Under the pieces are notes generated by a model. The model had not been told where the DNA came from. It made no database searches and saw only the letters and a list, made by a program, of their open reading frames with translations. A stretch of DNA of 60,976 nucleotides, from NCBI RefSeq assembly GCF_024213375.1, contig NZ_JANAVJ010000031.1, positions 1 through 60,976 on the forward strand, in the 5' to 3' direction. The stretch comes from Paenibacillus sp. MZ04-78.2 (GTDB lineage: Bacteria; Bacillota; Bacilli; Paenibacillales; NBRC-103111). The position numbers were made by a program, and so were the translations under genes. Positions 22,463 through 30,111 of this stretch are shown here, in pieces. Each line of letters begins with the position of its first letter. Within the stretch, counting starts at the first letter, position 1.

Positions 22463-22690
22463 ATTTTTCGGGTTCAGACTGGCCCTTGTTCAGCAATCCT
22501 TGCTCAGCCATGCTGCAATACTTCCCATCGCCTGTTATGATATGATCGAGCACTTCGATCAGCATCAGATTGCCAGCTTCGACAATCCTCTGCACGATTT
22601 CGATATCCTCTCGCTTGGCGTCGGATCGCCAGAAGGGTGATTATGGAACAGCCGCAGCTCCCCCCCATAGATACTGCGGCTGATTTCGCA
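22461..22690 (-). pseudogene. Truncated, frameshifted radC (JAMM/MPN domain) remnant
   Basis: Starting 6 bp after the spoIIE stop, the minus strand encodes the RadC signature FHNHPSGDPTPSE. After a one-base frame change near 22610 it continues EDIEIVQRIVEAGNL, then LDHIITGDGKYCSMAEQGLL and a stop. Only the C-terminal JAMM half of a RadC protein (about 76 codons) is present. There is no start codon or ribosome-binding site, and the frame is broken. It is therefore a decayed fragment, possibly left by integration and loss of a mobile element, since radC-like genes are often carried by such elements. Confidence 0.85.
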
Positions 22691-22696
22691 CCTGCA

Positions 22697-25192
22697 TTAG
22701 CTGACCGTCTTCGGACGGTCGACGCGCTGCATGCCGGGCCAGCGGAACGTTGCCCACTCCGGTTGGAACTTCGAGATCCGCGCGACGACCACCGTCATGT
22801 CGTCATAAATATCCCCATGGTGATACCGCACCACCCTTTCCAATAAAATGTCGGCAAAATCCTGCGGACTGTCCGCCTCGATCTCGCTGATCATCCGTTT
22901 CATCCACAACTCCTTATTCACCGCATGCCCCGGCGCGTCGTAAATGCCGTCCGTCATCATGATCAAAATATCGTCATGCCGCAAAGGCACGCTGACCAGA
23001 TCGACGTCGATATCATGCACGATCCCTACAGGCAAATTGTTGGCCGAAACCGGGAATACCTCATCCCCTCTCTTAATAAAGCTTGGCGTCGATCCGATTT
23101 TCAAAAAGGTGGTCTGCGCGTTGTATAAGTCGATCAGCGCCACATCGACCGTCGCAAACATCTCGTCCGACGAGCGAAGCATCAGCACCGAATTGACGGA
23201 TTTGATTGCCAGCTTCTCGTCCATGCCGGATTGCAGCAGCTGTTGCAATATCGACAGCGCCGTGCTGCTCTCCGCCCGGGCCCGCTCGCCATTACCCATG
23301 CCGTCGCTCAGCGCCACCGCAAACTTGCCGTTGCCAAGCTCCACGGTGCTGAAGCTGTCGCCCGACAGCAAATCCCCTCCTTTGGCCGCCCCGGCCACTC
23401 CGGTTTCGACCTCGTATTCCTTCGCCGAGCCGAACAACACCGTGCTGTAGCCTTCCTTCCGCTCCATCGCCTGCTCGTTCTTGACGGCAATGTTCTCCCC
23501 GACAATCTCGGAAAGCAGCGGCGCGATGATTTTGCGGCATTCGTCAAAGCCCCTCGTATATTGATGAACGATTTCGATCTCGACATTGCCTTCGTCCAAG
23601 CTGATGACGTCGATGCTATGTATGGAGAGTCCCAGTTCCTCCAGCGCGCTGCGGATCTGCTCTTCCTGCATGAAGAGCTCATGTCCTTCCCGTTTGATCT
23701 CTTTCGCCAGGTCCTCCATCACCTGCGATACGCCGGACAATTGATCCGCTACGATCTGGCGGCTATCGACGATCTGCTTCTTCCAATGCTGATCGTGCTT
23801 GTACAATTGATACTGCTGCTTCATCACCTCCAGCACTTGATCCGGCTTAATGCACTGCTTCTTCCACTGCGGCCGGATATCCTTGCGCGACATATTTTCC
23901 CGAAGCTCCACCTCCGTCATCATATCGGTCATAAATTTATACGTCTGATAAAACTTGCCGTCCCAGCACTGCTTCCTCTTCCAGCAGTTCGCGCACGACT
24001 TCTCCGCCACCGAATTCATGAAGTGGCCGACTTCCTCCTCCTTGCGCGCCGACTGCGCATCGACGGTCACCTGCTTAAAGCTGCGGGAAAGCTGCTTGAA
24101 CACCTCGGAAAATTGCTCGACGCGGCTGGCGGTCACATCCCGCACCCGCTTGGCGTAATCGTGCTGTGACTTCAGATTTTCCTGTGTTCCCGGCACGTAT
24201 TTGGCCAGCATCTGAATGACTCCCTTCGGCGTCATCAGAAACAGCGAGACCGCGGCCACCGATTCCCATGTGGAATAAATCACCTCCGACGAATTGCCCA
24301 GATAAAAGGAAAGAATGGAAGAACCGATCAGCATGCCGAGCGCTACAGCCATTTTATTGCCTTCGCGCAGCAGCCCGGCAAGCATCCCCGCAAACGCCAG
24401 CAAGCTCATCTGGTAAATGGCGCTTGCATTGGCGAGGCTTAGAATGAGCCCGGAGATGACCCCCACGGAAGCCCCGAGCGGCGCCCCGCCTACGAGCGCA
24501 AACAGCAGGATCAAGTACCGCGACATCACGTGCTCCAGCGTAACCGGCCCGATGAACCAGCCCACGGTTCCCGTCATCACCGAAGCAAGCAGAATGATCA
24601 GACAGATGACTTCTTCGTTTTTTAAATTGTAATTTTTGCGGGTTAGCGTAAACACGGGAATCGCTTGCAGGAAGATATGTGTCAGAATGAGACTCAGCGT
24701 CGATTCGATGCCGGTCATCATCAGCGTATACCAGCTCAGTTCCGCAGAGGCCAAATGGGAGAAAAGCTGAACGAAAAACGTGGCGGCGAACACGATTCCC
24801 GGAGCAAACGAGATGTCGGACCGCTCGAACCTCTCTACGCCTTTTTGGATCAGCAGGAAGACCAGCATCTGCCCAACCAGGTATCCCGTATGCTTCGGAT
24901 CGATGGAGAACAGACCGCCCGCAGCCAGAAATACACCGGTCCAATAGAGCAGCTCCCGCCGCAAAAAATACATGACTGCGAAAAAGGCGACCGCGAACGG
25001 CGCGAGCTGATCGAGAATCATCGCCCGGCCCAGCAAAAACGCCATCAGCAGCAGCAATATCGACCATTTCTTGGCGACGAACCACTGCACCAACCGGTTT
25101 TTCACGACCAACGCAATCATGCCTTGCTTAATCCGAAGCACCCATCCCGACGCTGTCGTTCCCATTGCATTCATACTTTGACGTTTTTGCAT
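22697..25192 (-). CDS. spoIIE: Stage II sporulation protein E, PP2C-type phosphatase
   Basis: SpoIIE sits at the polar septum and dephosphorylates SpoIIAA-P, which frees sigma-F in the forespore. The 831-residue protein has about ten membrane helices (about 20-310), a central regulatory region with a Cys cluster (CANCWKRKQCW), and a C-terminal PP2C domain with metal motifs ALSDGMGNGERA, MMTDGIYDA and DDMTVVV. The first ATG has only a weak Shine-Dalgarno (GGTGGTG). The promoter has the Spo0A-type architecture. The gene is monocistronic in context. Confidence 0.96.
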   Translation of the reverse strand: MQKRQSMNAMGTTASGWVLRIKQGMIALVVKNRLVQWFVAKKWSILLLLMAFLLGRAMILDQLAPFAVAFFAVMYFLRRELLYWTGVFLAAGGLFSIDPKHTGYLVGQMLVFLLIQKGVERFERSDISFAPGIVFAATFFVQLFSHLASAELSWYTLMMTGIESTLSLILTHIFLQAIPVFTLTRKNYNLKNEEVICLIILLASVMTGTVGWFIGPVTLEHVMSRYLILLFALVGGAPLGASVGVISGLILSLANASAIYQMSLLAFAGMLAGLLREGNKMAVALGMLIGSSILSFYLGNSSEVIYSTWESVAAVSLFLMTPKGVIQMLAKYVPGTQENLKSQHDYAKRVRDVTASRVEQFSEVFKQLSRSFKQVTVDAQSARKEEEVGHFMNSVAEKSCANCWKRKQCWDGKFYQTYKFMTDMMTEVELRENMSRKDIRPQWKKQCIKPDQVLEVMKQQYQLYKHDQHWKKQIVDSRQIVADQLSGVSQVMEDLAKEIKREGHELFMQEEQIRSALEELGLSIHSIDVISLDEGNVEIEIVHQYTRGFDECRKIIAPLLSEIVGENIAVKNEQAMERKEGYSTVLFGSAKEYEVETGVAGAAKGGDLLSGDSFSTVELGNGKFAVALSDGMGNGERARAESSTALSILQQLLQSGMDEKLAIKSVNSVLMLRSSDEMFATVDVALIDLYNAQTTFLKIGSTPSFIKRGDEVFPVSANNLPVGIVHDIDVDLVSVPLRHDDILIMMTDGIYDAPGHAVNKELWMKRMISEIEADSPQDFADILLERVVRYHHGDIYDDMTVVVARISKFQPEWATFRWPGMQRVDRPKTVS

Positions 25193-25229
25193 ATTTTCAT
25201 CACACCACCCATAAACTATTAGTGGTCTT

Positions 25230-25262
25230 AGTATATAAGCTGTCCATCGGAAAGTTTGTCAG
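25230..25262 (-). promoter_or_regulatory. Spo0A-type promoter of spoIIE (21-bp spacer)
   Basis: The minus strand has CTGACA (25257-25262) and TATACT (25230-25235) separated by 21 bp, not 17. B. subtilis spoIIE has the same unusual spacing and needs Spo0A-P for sigma-A polymerase to use it. Predicted start is near 25223, about 30 bp before the ATG. Confidence 0.7.
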
Positions 25263-25288
25263 AATGCGGGGGCTGGTCCAAAGTTTTT

Positions 25289-25295
25289 TCCGACA
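25289..25295 (-). promoter_or_regulatory. Candidate 0A box upstream of spoIIE
   Basis: TGTCGGA (minus strand) matches the Spo0A box TGTCGAA in 6 of 7 bases and is centred near -69 relative to the predicted start. Confidence 0.5.
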
Positions 25296-25469
25296 AAATG
25301 AGTTGCCGCCGCGAATCGCCCTGAACCAGCGAGTGAACAGAAATTGAAAGCGCTATCATAAATTACGGTTTCGTACACGTCACTTTATGTTCGGAACTTG
25401 TTCGCAGCGGACCTTTGTCCTTTACGTTACAACCTGTCGATTCGCCGGGACCGCCCGAAAGATACGACA

Positions 25470-25495
25470 AAAAAAGTCCGGCCCGCCCTGACTTG
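25470..25495 (-). terminator. Possible second terminator upstream of spoIIE
   Basis: AAGTC...GGACTT arms are followed by TTTTTTTG on the minus strand, behind the stronger terminator at 25543-25590. Together they would insulate spoIIE. Between here and the spoIIE promoter (25296-25470) I see nothing else. Confidence 0.5.
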
Positions 25496-25542
25496 TGACA
25501 AAGACATGGCTTTCCCGCCAAACCAGCGGAAAATGGACAAAC

Positions 25543-25590
25543 AAAAAACCTGATCGTCTGACGATTTTCACCGCCGGACCTCAGGTTTAT
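25543..25590 (-). terminator. Terminator of the tRNA-Met unit
   Basis: AAACCTGA/TCAGGTTT arms with an inner CGTC/GACG stem, followed by TTTTTTG on the minus strand, 19 bp past the tRNA. Confidence 0.8.
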
Positions 25591-25608
25591 TCACTGCCTT
25601 TAAAATTA

Positions 25609-25682
25609 TAGCGGCAGAGGGGATCGAACCCCCGACCTTACGGGTATGAACCGTACGCTCTAGCCAGCTGAGCTATGCCGCC
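25609..25682 (-). tRNA. tRNA-Met (anticodon CAT), elongator type
   Basis: The 74-nt minus-strand sequence folds as a tRNA. Acceptor arms are GGCGGCA and TGCCGCT (G1-U72 wobble). The D-arm is GCTCAGCTGGCTAGAGC, the anticodon loop TTCATAC (CAT at 25646-25648), the T-arm GGGGGTTCGATCCCC and the discriminator A. CCA is not encoded. It closely resembles the B. subtilis elongator tRNA-Met gene. The initiator type is excluded by the sequence match and by lack of the initiator acceptor mismatch. It stands alone with its own promoter and terminator. Confidence 0.95.
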
Positions 25683-25694
25683 GCAACAAGCATG

Positions 25695-25724
25695 AGTATA
25701 TAACAGCGGGGAAGGGCTTGTCAA
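25695..25724 (-). promoter_or_regulatory. sigma-A promoter of tRNA-Met
   Basis: TTGACA (25719-25724), 18 bp, TATACT (25695-25700) on the minus strand. The start would be near 25688, a few bases before the mature 5' end. Confidence 0.8.
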
Positions 25725-25732
25725 GCACCCGC

Positions 25733-25765
25733 AAAAAAACCGAATGGACCTCGGCCCATCCGGTT
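25733..25765 (-). terminator. Terminator after the S1-domain gene
   Basis: AACCGGATGG/CCATTCGGTT stem followed by TTTTTTTG on the minus strand, 12 bp past the stop. Confidence 0.9.
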
Positions 25766-25776
25766 CCGTCTATTTA

Positions 25777-26244
25777 TTAGTCACGACGCGCGCCGCGTCC
25801 GCCTCTTTTGCCCTCGGTATTTTTCTTCAAGGAAGAGATGCGATCCTCGCTGTCTTTCAGAAAACGCGCCATTTTATCTTCGAAGGTAACGTGCTTGTTG
25901 GCGGGAGGTCTACCACCACCACGGCCTCCACGGTCCCCTCGGCCGAAGCCGCCGCGGTCGCCTTGTCTGTCAAAACGAGCGGGCCTTGTCGGAGCGGCAT
26001 CCACCGGGCGATCGACCGCTTGCTTGATCGATAATCCGATTTTGCCGTCTTTGTCGACATTAATCACTTTTACGGTCACGATATCGTTAAGCTTCAGATG
26101 ATCATTGACATCCTTGACATAGTTGTCCGCAATCTCCGAGATGTGCACAAGGCCGGTAACCCCCTCAGATAGCTCAACGAACGCCCCAAAGTGAGTAATG
26201 CCTGTCACTTTTCCTTGCAGCTTGCTGCCCACTTCAATTGCCAT
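25777..26244 (-). CDS. S1-domain RNA-binding protein (YabR-like) with an RGG-rich tail
   Basis: Residues 1-75 are one S1 OB-fold domain (GKVTGITHFGAFVEL, GLVHISEIAD, DGKIGLSIKQ), as found in ribosomal protein S1 and polynucleotide phosphorylase. Residues 88-114 are a low-complexity Arg-Gly stretch (RGGFGRGDRGGRGGGR), followed by a basic helix and another RGG tail. The protein probably binds RNA or ribosomes; the exact role is unknown. The position before divIC matches B. subtilis yabR. The RGG segment is an added feature. Confidence 0.9.
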   Translation of the reverse strand: MAIEVGSKLQGKVTGITHFGAFVELSEGVTGLVHISEIADNYVKDVNDHLKLNDIVTVKVINVDKDGKIGLSIKQAVDRPVDAAPTRPARFDRQGDRGGFGRGDRGGRGGGRPPANKHVTFEDKMARFLKDSEDRISSLKKNTEGKRGGRGARRD

Positions 26245-26363
26245 AAAGTAAACTAATCCTCCCTTAAATAGTTAAGAAACAATGAGAAATTGAAGCTATG
26301 CCGATTATAACTTATGGAGAAAATACGGTCAACACAAGGCTGTGCCCATCTTTTGCCGTGTTA

Positions 26364-26690
26364 CTATTGGGCTGGTTTCGGGGCATAGAACAACGTTTCC
26401 CCTTGCTTGACATAATGCAGCTCTTTGCGAATTTTTTGCTCTACGTACTCGGGGTCATTCAGACGCGCGATCTCACGCTGCAAGGTTGCGTTCTGCTGCT
26501 GCGCTTCCGCTTCTTTCTGCTGGACTGCGCTAAGCTTCTGGCTGCGCTCGCTGATTTTATCGACCTGATTCCAAAGTGTGACGCCGGCCCAACTCAAAAA
26601 ACAAGCCAGCATCAGCATGACCAAACGGCGTCGGCGAAAGGAGCCTTTGTTATGCGATTGCATCGGATTGGTTTTCGAGACAGCCTGCAT
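26364..26690 (-). CDS. divIC: Cell-division protein DivIC (FtsB/DivIC family)
   Basis: DivIC is a bitopic septum protein that works with FtsL and DivIB to activate septal peptidoglycan synthesis. The 108-residue protein has a basic cytoplasmic N-terminus, one membrane helix (about 24-41) and an extracellular coiled coil (about 42-75). The conserved end PEYVEQKIRKELHYVKQGE follows. It lies 25 bp after yabQ, in the order yabP-yabQ-divIC seen in B. subtilis. Confidence 0.93.
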   Translation of the reverse strand: MQAVSKTNPMQSHNKGSFRRRRLVMLMLACFLSWAGVTLWNQVDKISERSQKLSAVQQKEAEAQQQNATLQREIARLNDPEYVEQKIRKELHYVKQGETLFYAPKPAQ

Positions 26691-26715
26691 GTACCAGAAA
26701 TCCTCCTACGTACGA

Positions 26716-27297
26716 TCAAAAGAGTCGACGGAGCCATGCCGCGATGCTTTGACCGGTTTTCAGAACCCATGCGGGGACGGAAACGCGAAAACGGATCCAT
26801 CGACCGAAAGGCTTAAGAAGCCATAACAGCAATTTCCACACAGGATAAAGTAATTGTAACACAATTTTGTACAGGAATATAGCCATCGCACCCAAAAATC
26901 CCAAAAAGATCACAACGATGCGGTACATCACCAAGGCCGGCTTTATGATCAACAACTGAACCGTACGCTTGCCGACCCGGATCGCAGCCAGCACGGCACG
27001 GATCATAAACCGTATTACCCGAATCATCGTCCGGCTAAACACCAAAAAGTAAAAGGTTATCCCGATGCCAAGACCCAAAAATATAAACGGGCGAACTTCG
27101 CCCCAATTGCTCTCATACAGCATGGCGAATACGAGAAGCGTGCCCATGAGCCAGTAAAGAAGGTCCAGAACTGCCCGGAGCCATGCCCGGACTTTCAGCT
27201 GGCCGGAAAGCACCCGGTACACGTCATACAATCCCCCGAGCGCCAGACCTCCCGCATACATCATCCCCAAGGTGATGAACTGGATATGCAGCGTCAC
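26716..27297 (-). CDS. yabQ: Spore cortex biosynthesis protein YabQ
   Basis: YabQ is a polytopic membrane protein of the outer forespore membrane needed for cortex formation. The 193-residue protein has four or five hydrophobic helices and the family opening FITLGMMYAGGLALGGLYDVYR. The start is GTG and overlaps the yabP stop by 4 bp (GTGA), so the two are coupled. The C-terminal third is basic. Confidence 0.9.
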   Translation of the reverse strand: MTLHIQFITLGMMYAGGLALGGLYDVYRVLSGQLKVRAWLRAVLDLLYWLMGTLLVFAMLYESNWGEVRPFIFLGLGIGITFYFLVFSRTMIRVIRFMIRAVLAAIRVGKRTVQLLIIKPALVMYRIVVIFLGFLGAMAIFLYKIVLQLLYPVWKLLLWLLKPFGRWIRFRVSVPAWVLKTGQSIAAWLRRLF

Positions 27298-27590
27298 TTG
27301 AACAGCTTACTCAGGAATCCCTTGGTTTTCCCTTGGGAGTTTGCGTCAACATAGGCCAGCTCGTTCACGTACCCTTCAATGGCAACAAGACCCTGCTCCA
27401 AGCTCAAGTTTTTAATATGTAAATTTTGCCCTTTGATCATCAAATATCCGCATTCGGTTTCAAGCAAAAATTCTTCGCTGTCGAAGCTCTCCACATTCAA
27501 CACGCCGGATACCTCGAGCAGCTTGCGGTTGAGCATCTTGATCTCCTGCCGTTTCACCTTCCCCGGCTGTTCTACCATGGCTTGGTTCAT
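27294..27590 (-). CDS. yabP: Sporulation protein YabP
   Basis: YabP is a small sporulation protein of the YabP/YqfC family, produced in the mother cell and linked to cortex assembly with YabQ. The 98 residues show the family core RKLLEVSGVLNVESFDSEEF and GQNLHIKNLSLEQG. AAGGAGG directly abuts the first ATG and is 12 nt from the next in-frame ATG (27578), so the second start is at least as likely. No clear sigma-E promoter was found in the long gap upstream. Confidence 0.9.
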   Translation of the reverse strand: MNQAMVEQPGKVKRQEIKMLNRKLLEVSGVLNVESFDSEEFLLETECGYLMIKGQNLHIKNLSLEQGLVAIEGYVNELAYVDANSQGKTKGFLSKLFK

Positions 27591-27641
27591 CCTCCTTGGA
27601 CGCTTTGGCGCAGCCCGACTTCATCCATGCGCTGGCGCTTC

Positions 27642-27758
27642 GAGCTGTGCTCATGGCCTGCGGCCGCTCTTGAAAACGGGTTATCTTAATATAAATTTCA
27701 GAGGGAAATAACCCGTTTTCAAAGGCGGCACGTAAACTCTCCGGCCATGACACAGCTC
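27642..27758. repeat. 117-bp nested palindrome in the yabP-rqcP gap
   Basis: The outer arms GAGCTGTGCTCATGGCC (27642-27658) and GGCCATGACACAGCTC (27743-27758) pair fully apart from one extra C. The inner arms GAAAACGGGTTAT (27672-27684) and ATAACCCGTTTTC (27708-27720) are perfect 13-mers around an AT-rich 23-nt loop. No T-run follows, so it is not a standard terminator. The remaining bases of the 347-bp gap (27759-27895) show no gene or motif I recognise. Confidence 0.8.
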
Positions 27759-27895
27759 TACGCTTCGCTATATGGAAAAGACAACGTGCGCACAAAGCTT
27801 GTTTACTTAAAAATATGGAGGTCGTCCAAGGTTTAGAACCACGACTGGGAAAGGGAAATGTAAAAGCGAAGTCCGTAAGGGTAGGTTGGGGCAAC

Positions 27896-27927
27896 TAAAA
27901 AAGAGACCGGGCCCATGCCGGTCTCTT
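27896..27927 (-). terminator. Terminator after rqcP
   Basis: Perfect 9-bp stem AGAGACCGG/CCGGTCTCT followed by TTTTTT on the minus strand, 11 bp past the rqcP stop. Confidence 0.92.
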
Positions 27928-27937
27928 CGGCGAGCCT

Positions 27938-28210
27938 TTAAAATAAAGGCTCGGGTTTATTCATTTCTTCTTTGAGCAGCGTGTACATCTTGGCCGCGTC
28001 TTCCTTGCGGGTCGACTCAGACAGCAGTTCCACGCGCACGGTCACCAGCTTTTGCCCAAACTGAATGGTCAGCTCGTCGCCCACTTTCACCGCGCTGCTC
28101 GGTTTCGCCTCCCGTCCGTTGATCCAGACGCGGCCCTGCTCGGACACGTCCTTCGCGACGGTACGCCGCTTGATCAGACGGGAAAGCTTAAGAAACTTAT
28201 CAAGCCGCAT
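27938..28210 (-). CDS. rqcP: Ribosome-associated S4-domain protein RqcP (YabO/HslR family)
   Basis: In B. subtilis RqcP works with RqcH on stalled 50S-peptidyl-tRNA complexes, where alanine tails are added. The 90-residue protein is a single S4 RNA-binding domain (MRLDKFLKLSRLIKRRTVAK, GRVWINGREAKPSSAV) with a short tail. Its ATG overlaps the stop of the HU gene (TAATG), so translation is coupled. It is also annotated as hslR-like. Confidence 0.92.
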   Translation of the reverse strand: MRLDKFLKLSRLIKRRTVAKDVSEQGRVWINGREAKPSSAVKVGDELTIQFGQKLVTVRVELLSESTRKEDAAKMYTLLKEEMNKPEPLF

Positions 28211-28482
28211 TACTTCACCGCTTCTTTAAGCTTGTTGCCTGCTTTGAATGCGGGAACCTTGGACTCGGGGATGGTGATTTCTTTGCCCGTTTGCGGGTTG
28301 CGACCCGTACGGCCCGAGCGTTTGCGGGTTTCGAACGTACCGAAGCCGATCAATTGTACTTTGTCACCGTTGGACAATGCTTCCGTTACTTCGCCAAGGA
28401 AGCTGTTCAATACGGATTCCACGTCTTTTTTAGTCAAGCCGCTTTTTTCTGCGATGTTGTTGATAAGATCGGTTTTGTTCAT
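28210..28482 (-). CDS. hup: HU family DNA-binding protein
   Basis: HU compacts and bends DNA as a dimer. The 90-residue protein has the standard form: a helical N-terminus (MNKTDLINNIAEKSGL), GFGTFETRKRSGRTGRNP in the DNA-binding arm, and the family motif GRNPQTG. AGGAGG precedes the ATG. In B. subtilis the main HU gene (hbs) lies elsewhere; here it is in an operon-like pair with rqcP. Confidence 0.95.
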   Translation of the reverse strand: MNKTDLINNIAEKSGLTKKDVESVLNSFLGEVTEALSNGDKVQLIGFGTFETRKRSGRTGRNPQTGKEITIPESKVPAFKAGNKLKEAVK

Positions 28483-28559
28483 GAGTTTAATATCCTCCTC
28501 TTAAAAGTGACGCTGAACTAAAGTATTCTTTGTTCGTTAGGAAAATCCTGCAAAGCCTC

Positions 28560-30068
28560 TTATTTTTTCAGAACTTTTTTTGCTTCCTGCCACAAAGATT
28601 CCATCTCTTGCAAGTCAGTTTGGTCAAATGATTTGCCCTTTAAACGCAATTGCGCCTCGATATACCCAAAACGTTCAAAAAATTTGCGGTTGGCGTCCGC
28701 CATCGCTTCTTCGGGGTCCACCTTGAGAAACCGCGCCAGATTGACGACGGAAAAGAGCAGATCGCCCAACTCTTCCTGCTGCTCCGCTTTGCCGAAACGC
28801 TCGATCGCTTCTTTCACTTCGGCCAGCTCGGACTCGACGACCGGCAGCACTTCTTCCTTGGTGCCCCAATCGAAGCCGACCGAAGCGGCTTTCTTCTGCA
28901 GCTTGTACGCCTTCATCAGTCCCGGCAGCTCGCGGGGAACGCCGGAGAGAAGCGGCTGTTCGTCGGGGTTGATCCCCTTCTTCCGCTTCTCCTCCTCCTT
29001 GATCTGCTGCCAGTTGCCCAGCGCCTCGTCGGCATCTTCCGCCTGCGCCGTTCCGAAGACATGCGGATGACGACGGACGAGCTTCTCGTTGAGCTCGCGG
29101 ATGACGTCGAAGACGCTAAACATCCCGTCCTCCGCTTCGATCTGCGAGTGCAGCATGATCTGCAGCAGCAGATCGCCGAGTTCCTCGCGCATATGGTCGG
29201 GATCGTCCTCGTCGATCGTTTCCAGCACTTCGTACGCTTCCTCGATCAGGTTTTTGCGCAGCGATTGATGCGTCTGCTCGCGGTCCCACGGACAGCCCTC
29301 GGGGCTGCGGAGGATAGCCACAATCTCATGCAGCCGGGTAAAGGTGCGGCTCCGCACGTCCTCGCGGTCGGTGCGCGGTACCCAGACCAAGGACAAATTG
29401 CCGTAACCCTCCACCCGATCCAGCTCATAGAGCGGCACCTCGCGCACGCGCTCTTCTCCGGCCACACCAAGCGCATGGCCGACGACGACGGGATAATCGT
29501 CCGGATACAGCTCCATCAGCGTCAGCTTCACGTCGGACGCCGTGTAGACATCGTATACTTGCCCGATCAGCGTATGCAGCTGCGGATTGAGCCCGCTCGC
29601 CGTCAGTGAAGTGCCGTCGAGCAATTGAAAGCCTTCAATCGGATCGAAGCCGAGCCGCAGAAACGCTTGATCCAGGAAGCTTTCGCCACCCATCAACGTA
29701 AGCAGCACGCCCTCGGCCGGACAACGTTCGCGCAGCAACTGCACGGTCCGCTCGGCCACCATCGGATGGCCAGGTACGGCGTAGAGCACCTCCCCGGTGC
29801 TCGCGGCTTTGGCCCGCTCGATCAATTGCGAAGCGATCTGCTCATAGACGGCGTCAAAGCCCTCGTGCGCTTCATAGACTGCATCGAACGTCTCGTAGCG
29901 AAGGCTGTGATGGTCAAGCATCGCGACCATCGGGTGCTCCCGGGTGCGGAGAAATATCGCCCCGCCTCGCGCGCCGACGGCTTCGAGCTTGCGCCAGACG
30001 CCAAGGGTCAGTTGGTTTTCGTCGCCGGTTCCGAGACCGACGACCGTAATTTGCGGTTGAGTGGACAT
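28560..30068 (-). CDS. mazG: MazG family NTP pyrophosphohydrolase fused to a tetrapyrrole-methylase-like domain (YabN)
   Basis: The N-terminal half (about 1-235) is a SAM-dependent tetrapyrrole methylase fold (ITVVGLGTGDENQL, YAVPGHPMVAERT). The C-terminal half holds two MazG modules with Mg-binding acidic motifs (EEAYEVLETIDEDD, EELGDLLLQ). It probably removes damaged nucleoside triphosphates; the methylase half has no proven substrate. The frame is open to 30203, but the start at 30068 has AAGGAGG upstream (12 nt) and matches B. subtilis YabN. Confidence 0.93.
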   Translation of the reverse strand: MSTQPQITVVGLGTGDENQLTLGVWRKLEAVGARGGAIFLRTREHPMVAMLDHHSLRYETFDAVYEAHEGFDAVYEQIASQLIERAKAASTGEVLYAVPGHPMVAERTVQLLRERCPAEGVLLTLMGGESFLDQAFLRLGFDPIEGFQLLDGTSLTASGLNPQLHTLIGQVYDVYTASDVKLTLMELYPDDYPVVVGHALGVAGEERVREVPLYELDRVEGYGNLSLVWVPRTDREDVRSRTFTRLHEIVAILRSPEGCPWDREQTHQSLRKNLIEEAYEVLETIDEDDPDHMREELGDLLLQIMLHSQIEAEDGMFSVFDVIRELNEKLVRRHPHVFGTAQAEDADEALGNWQQIKEEEKRKKGINPDEQPLLSGVPRELPGLMKAYKLQKKAASVGFDWGTKEEVLPVVESELAEVKEAIERFGKAEQQEELGDLLFSVVNLARFLKVDPEEAMADANRKFFERFGYIEAQLRLKGKSFDQTDLQEMESLWQEAKKVLKK

Positions 30069-30111
30069 AGCCCAGAACCGCCTCCTTTTGGTTTTGAGGT
30101 GGGGCGCTCCG

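Noticed and set aside
21548..22690. Prophage or genomic island around the radC relic
   Set aside because: Neighbouring genes are the usual spoIIE, yabS and yabT homologues in normal order; no integrase, attachment site or tRNA break was seen.
25193..25608. Additional tRNA genes beside tRNA-Met (such as tRNA-Glu)
   Set aside because: No second cloverleaf or TTCGA-type T-arm is present in the flanks; only terminators and the spoIIE promoter.
27460..27894. Minus-strand frame crossing the yabP start and the palindrome
   Set aside because: Overlaps yabP in another frame and runs through the inverted repeat; no family signal.
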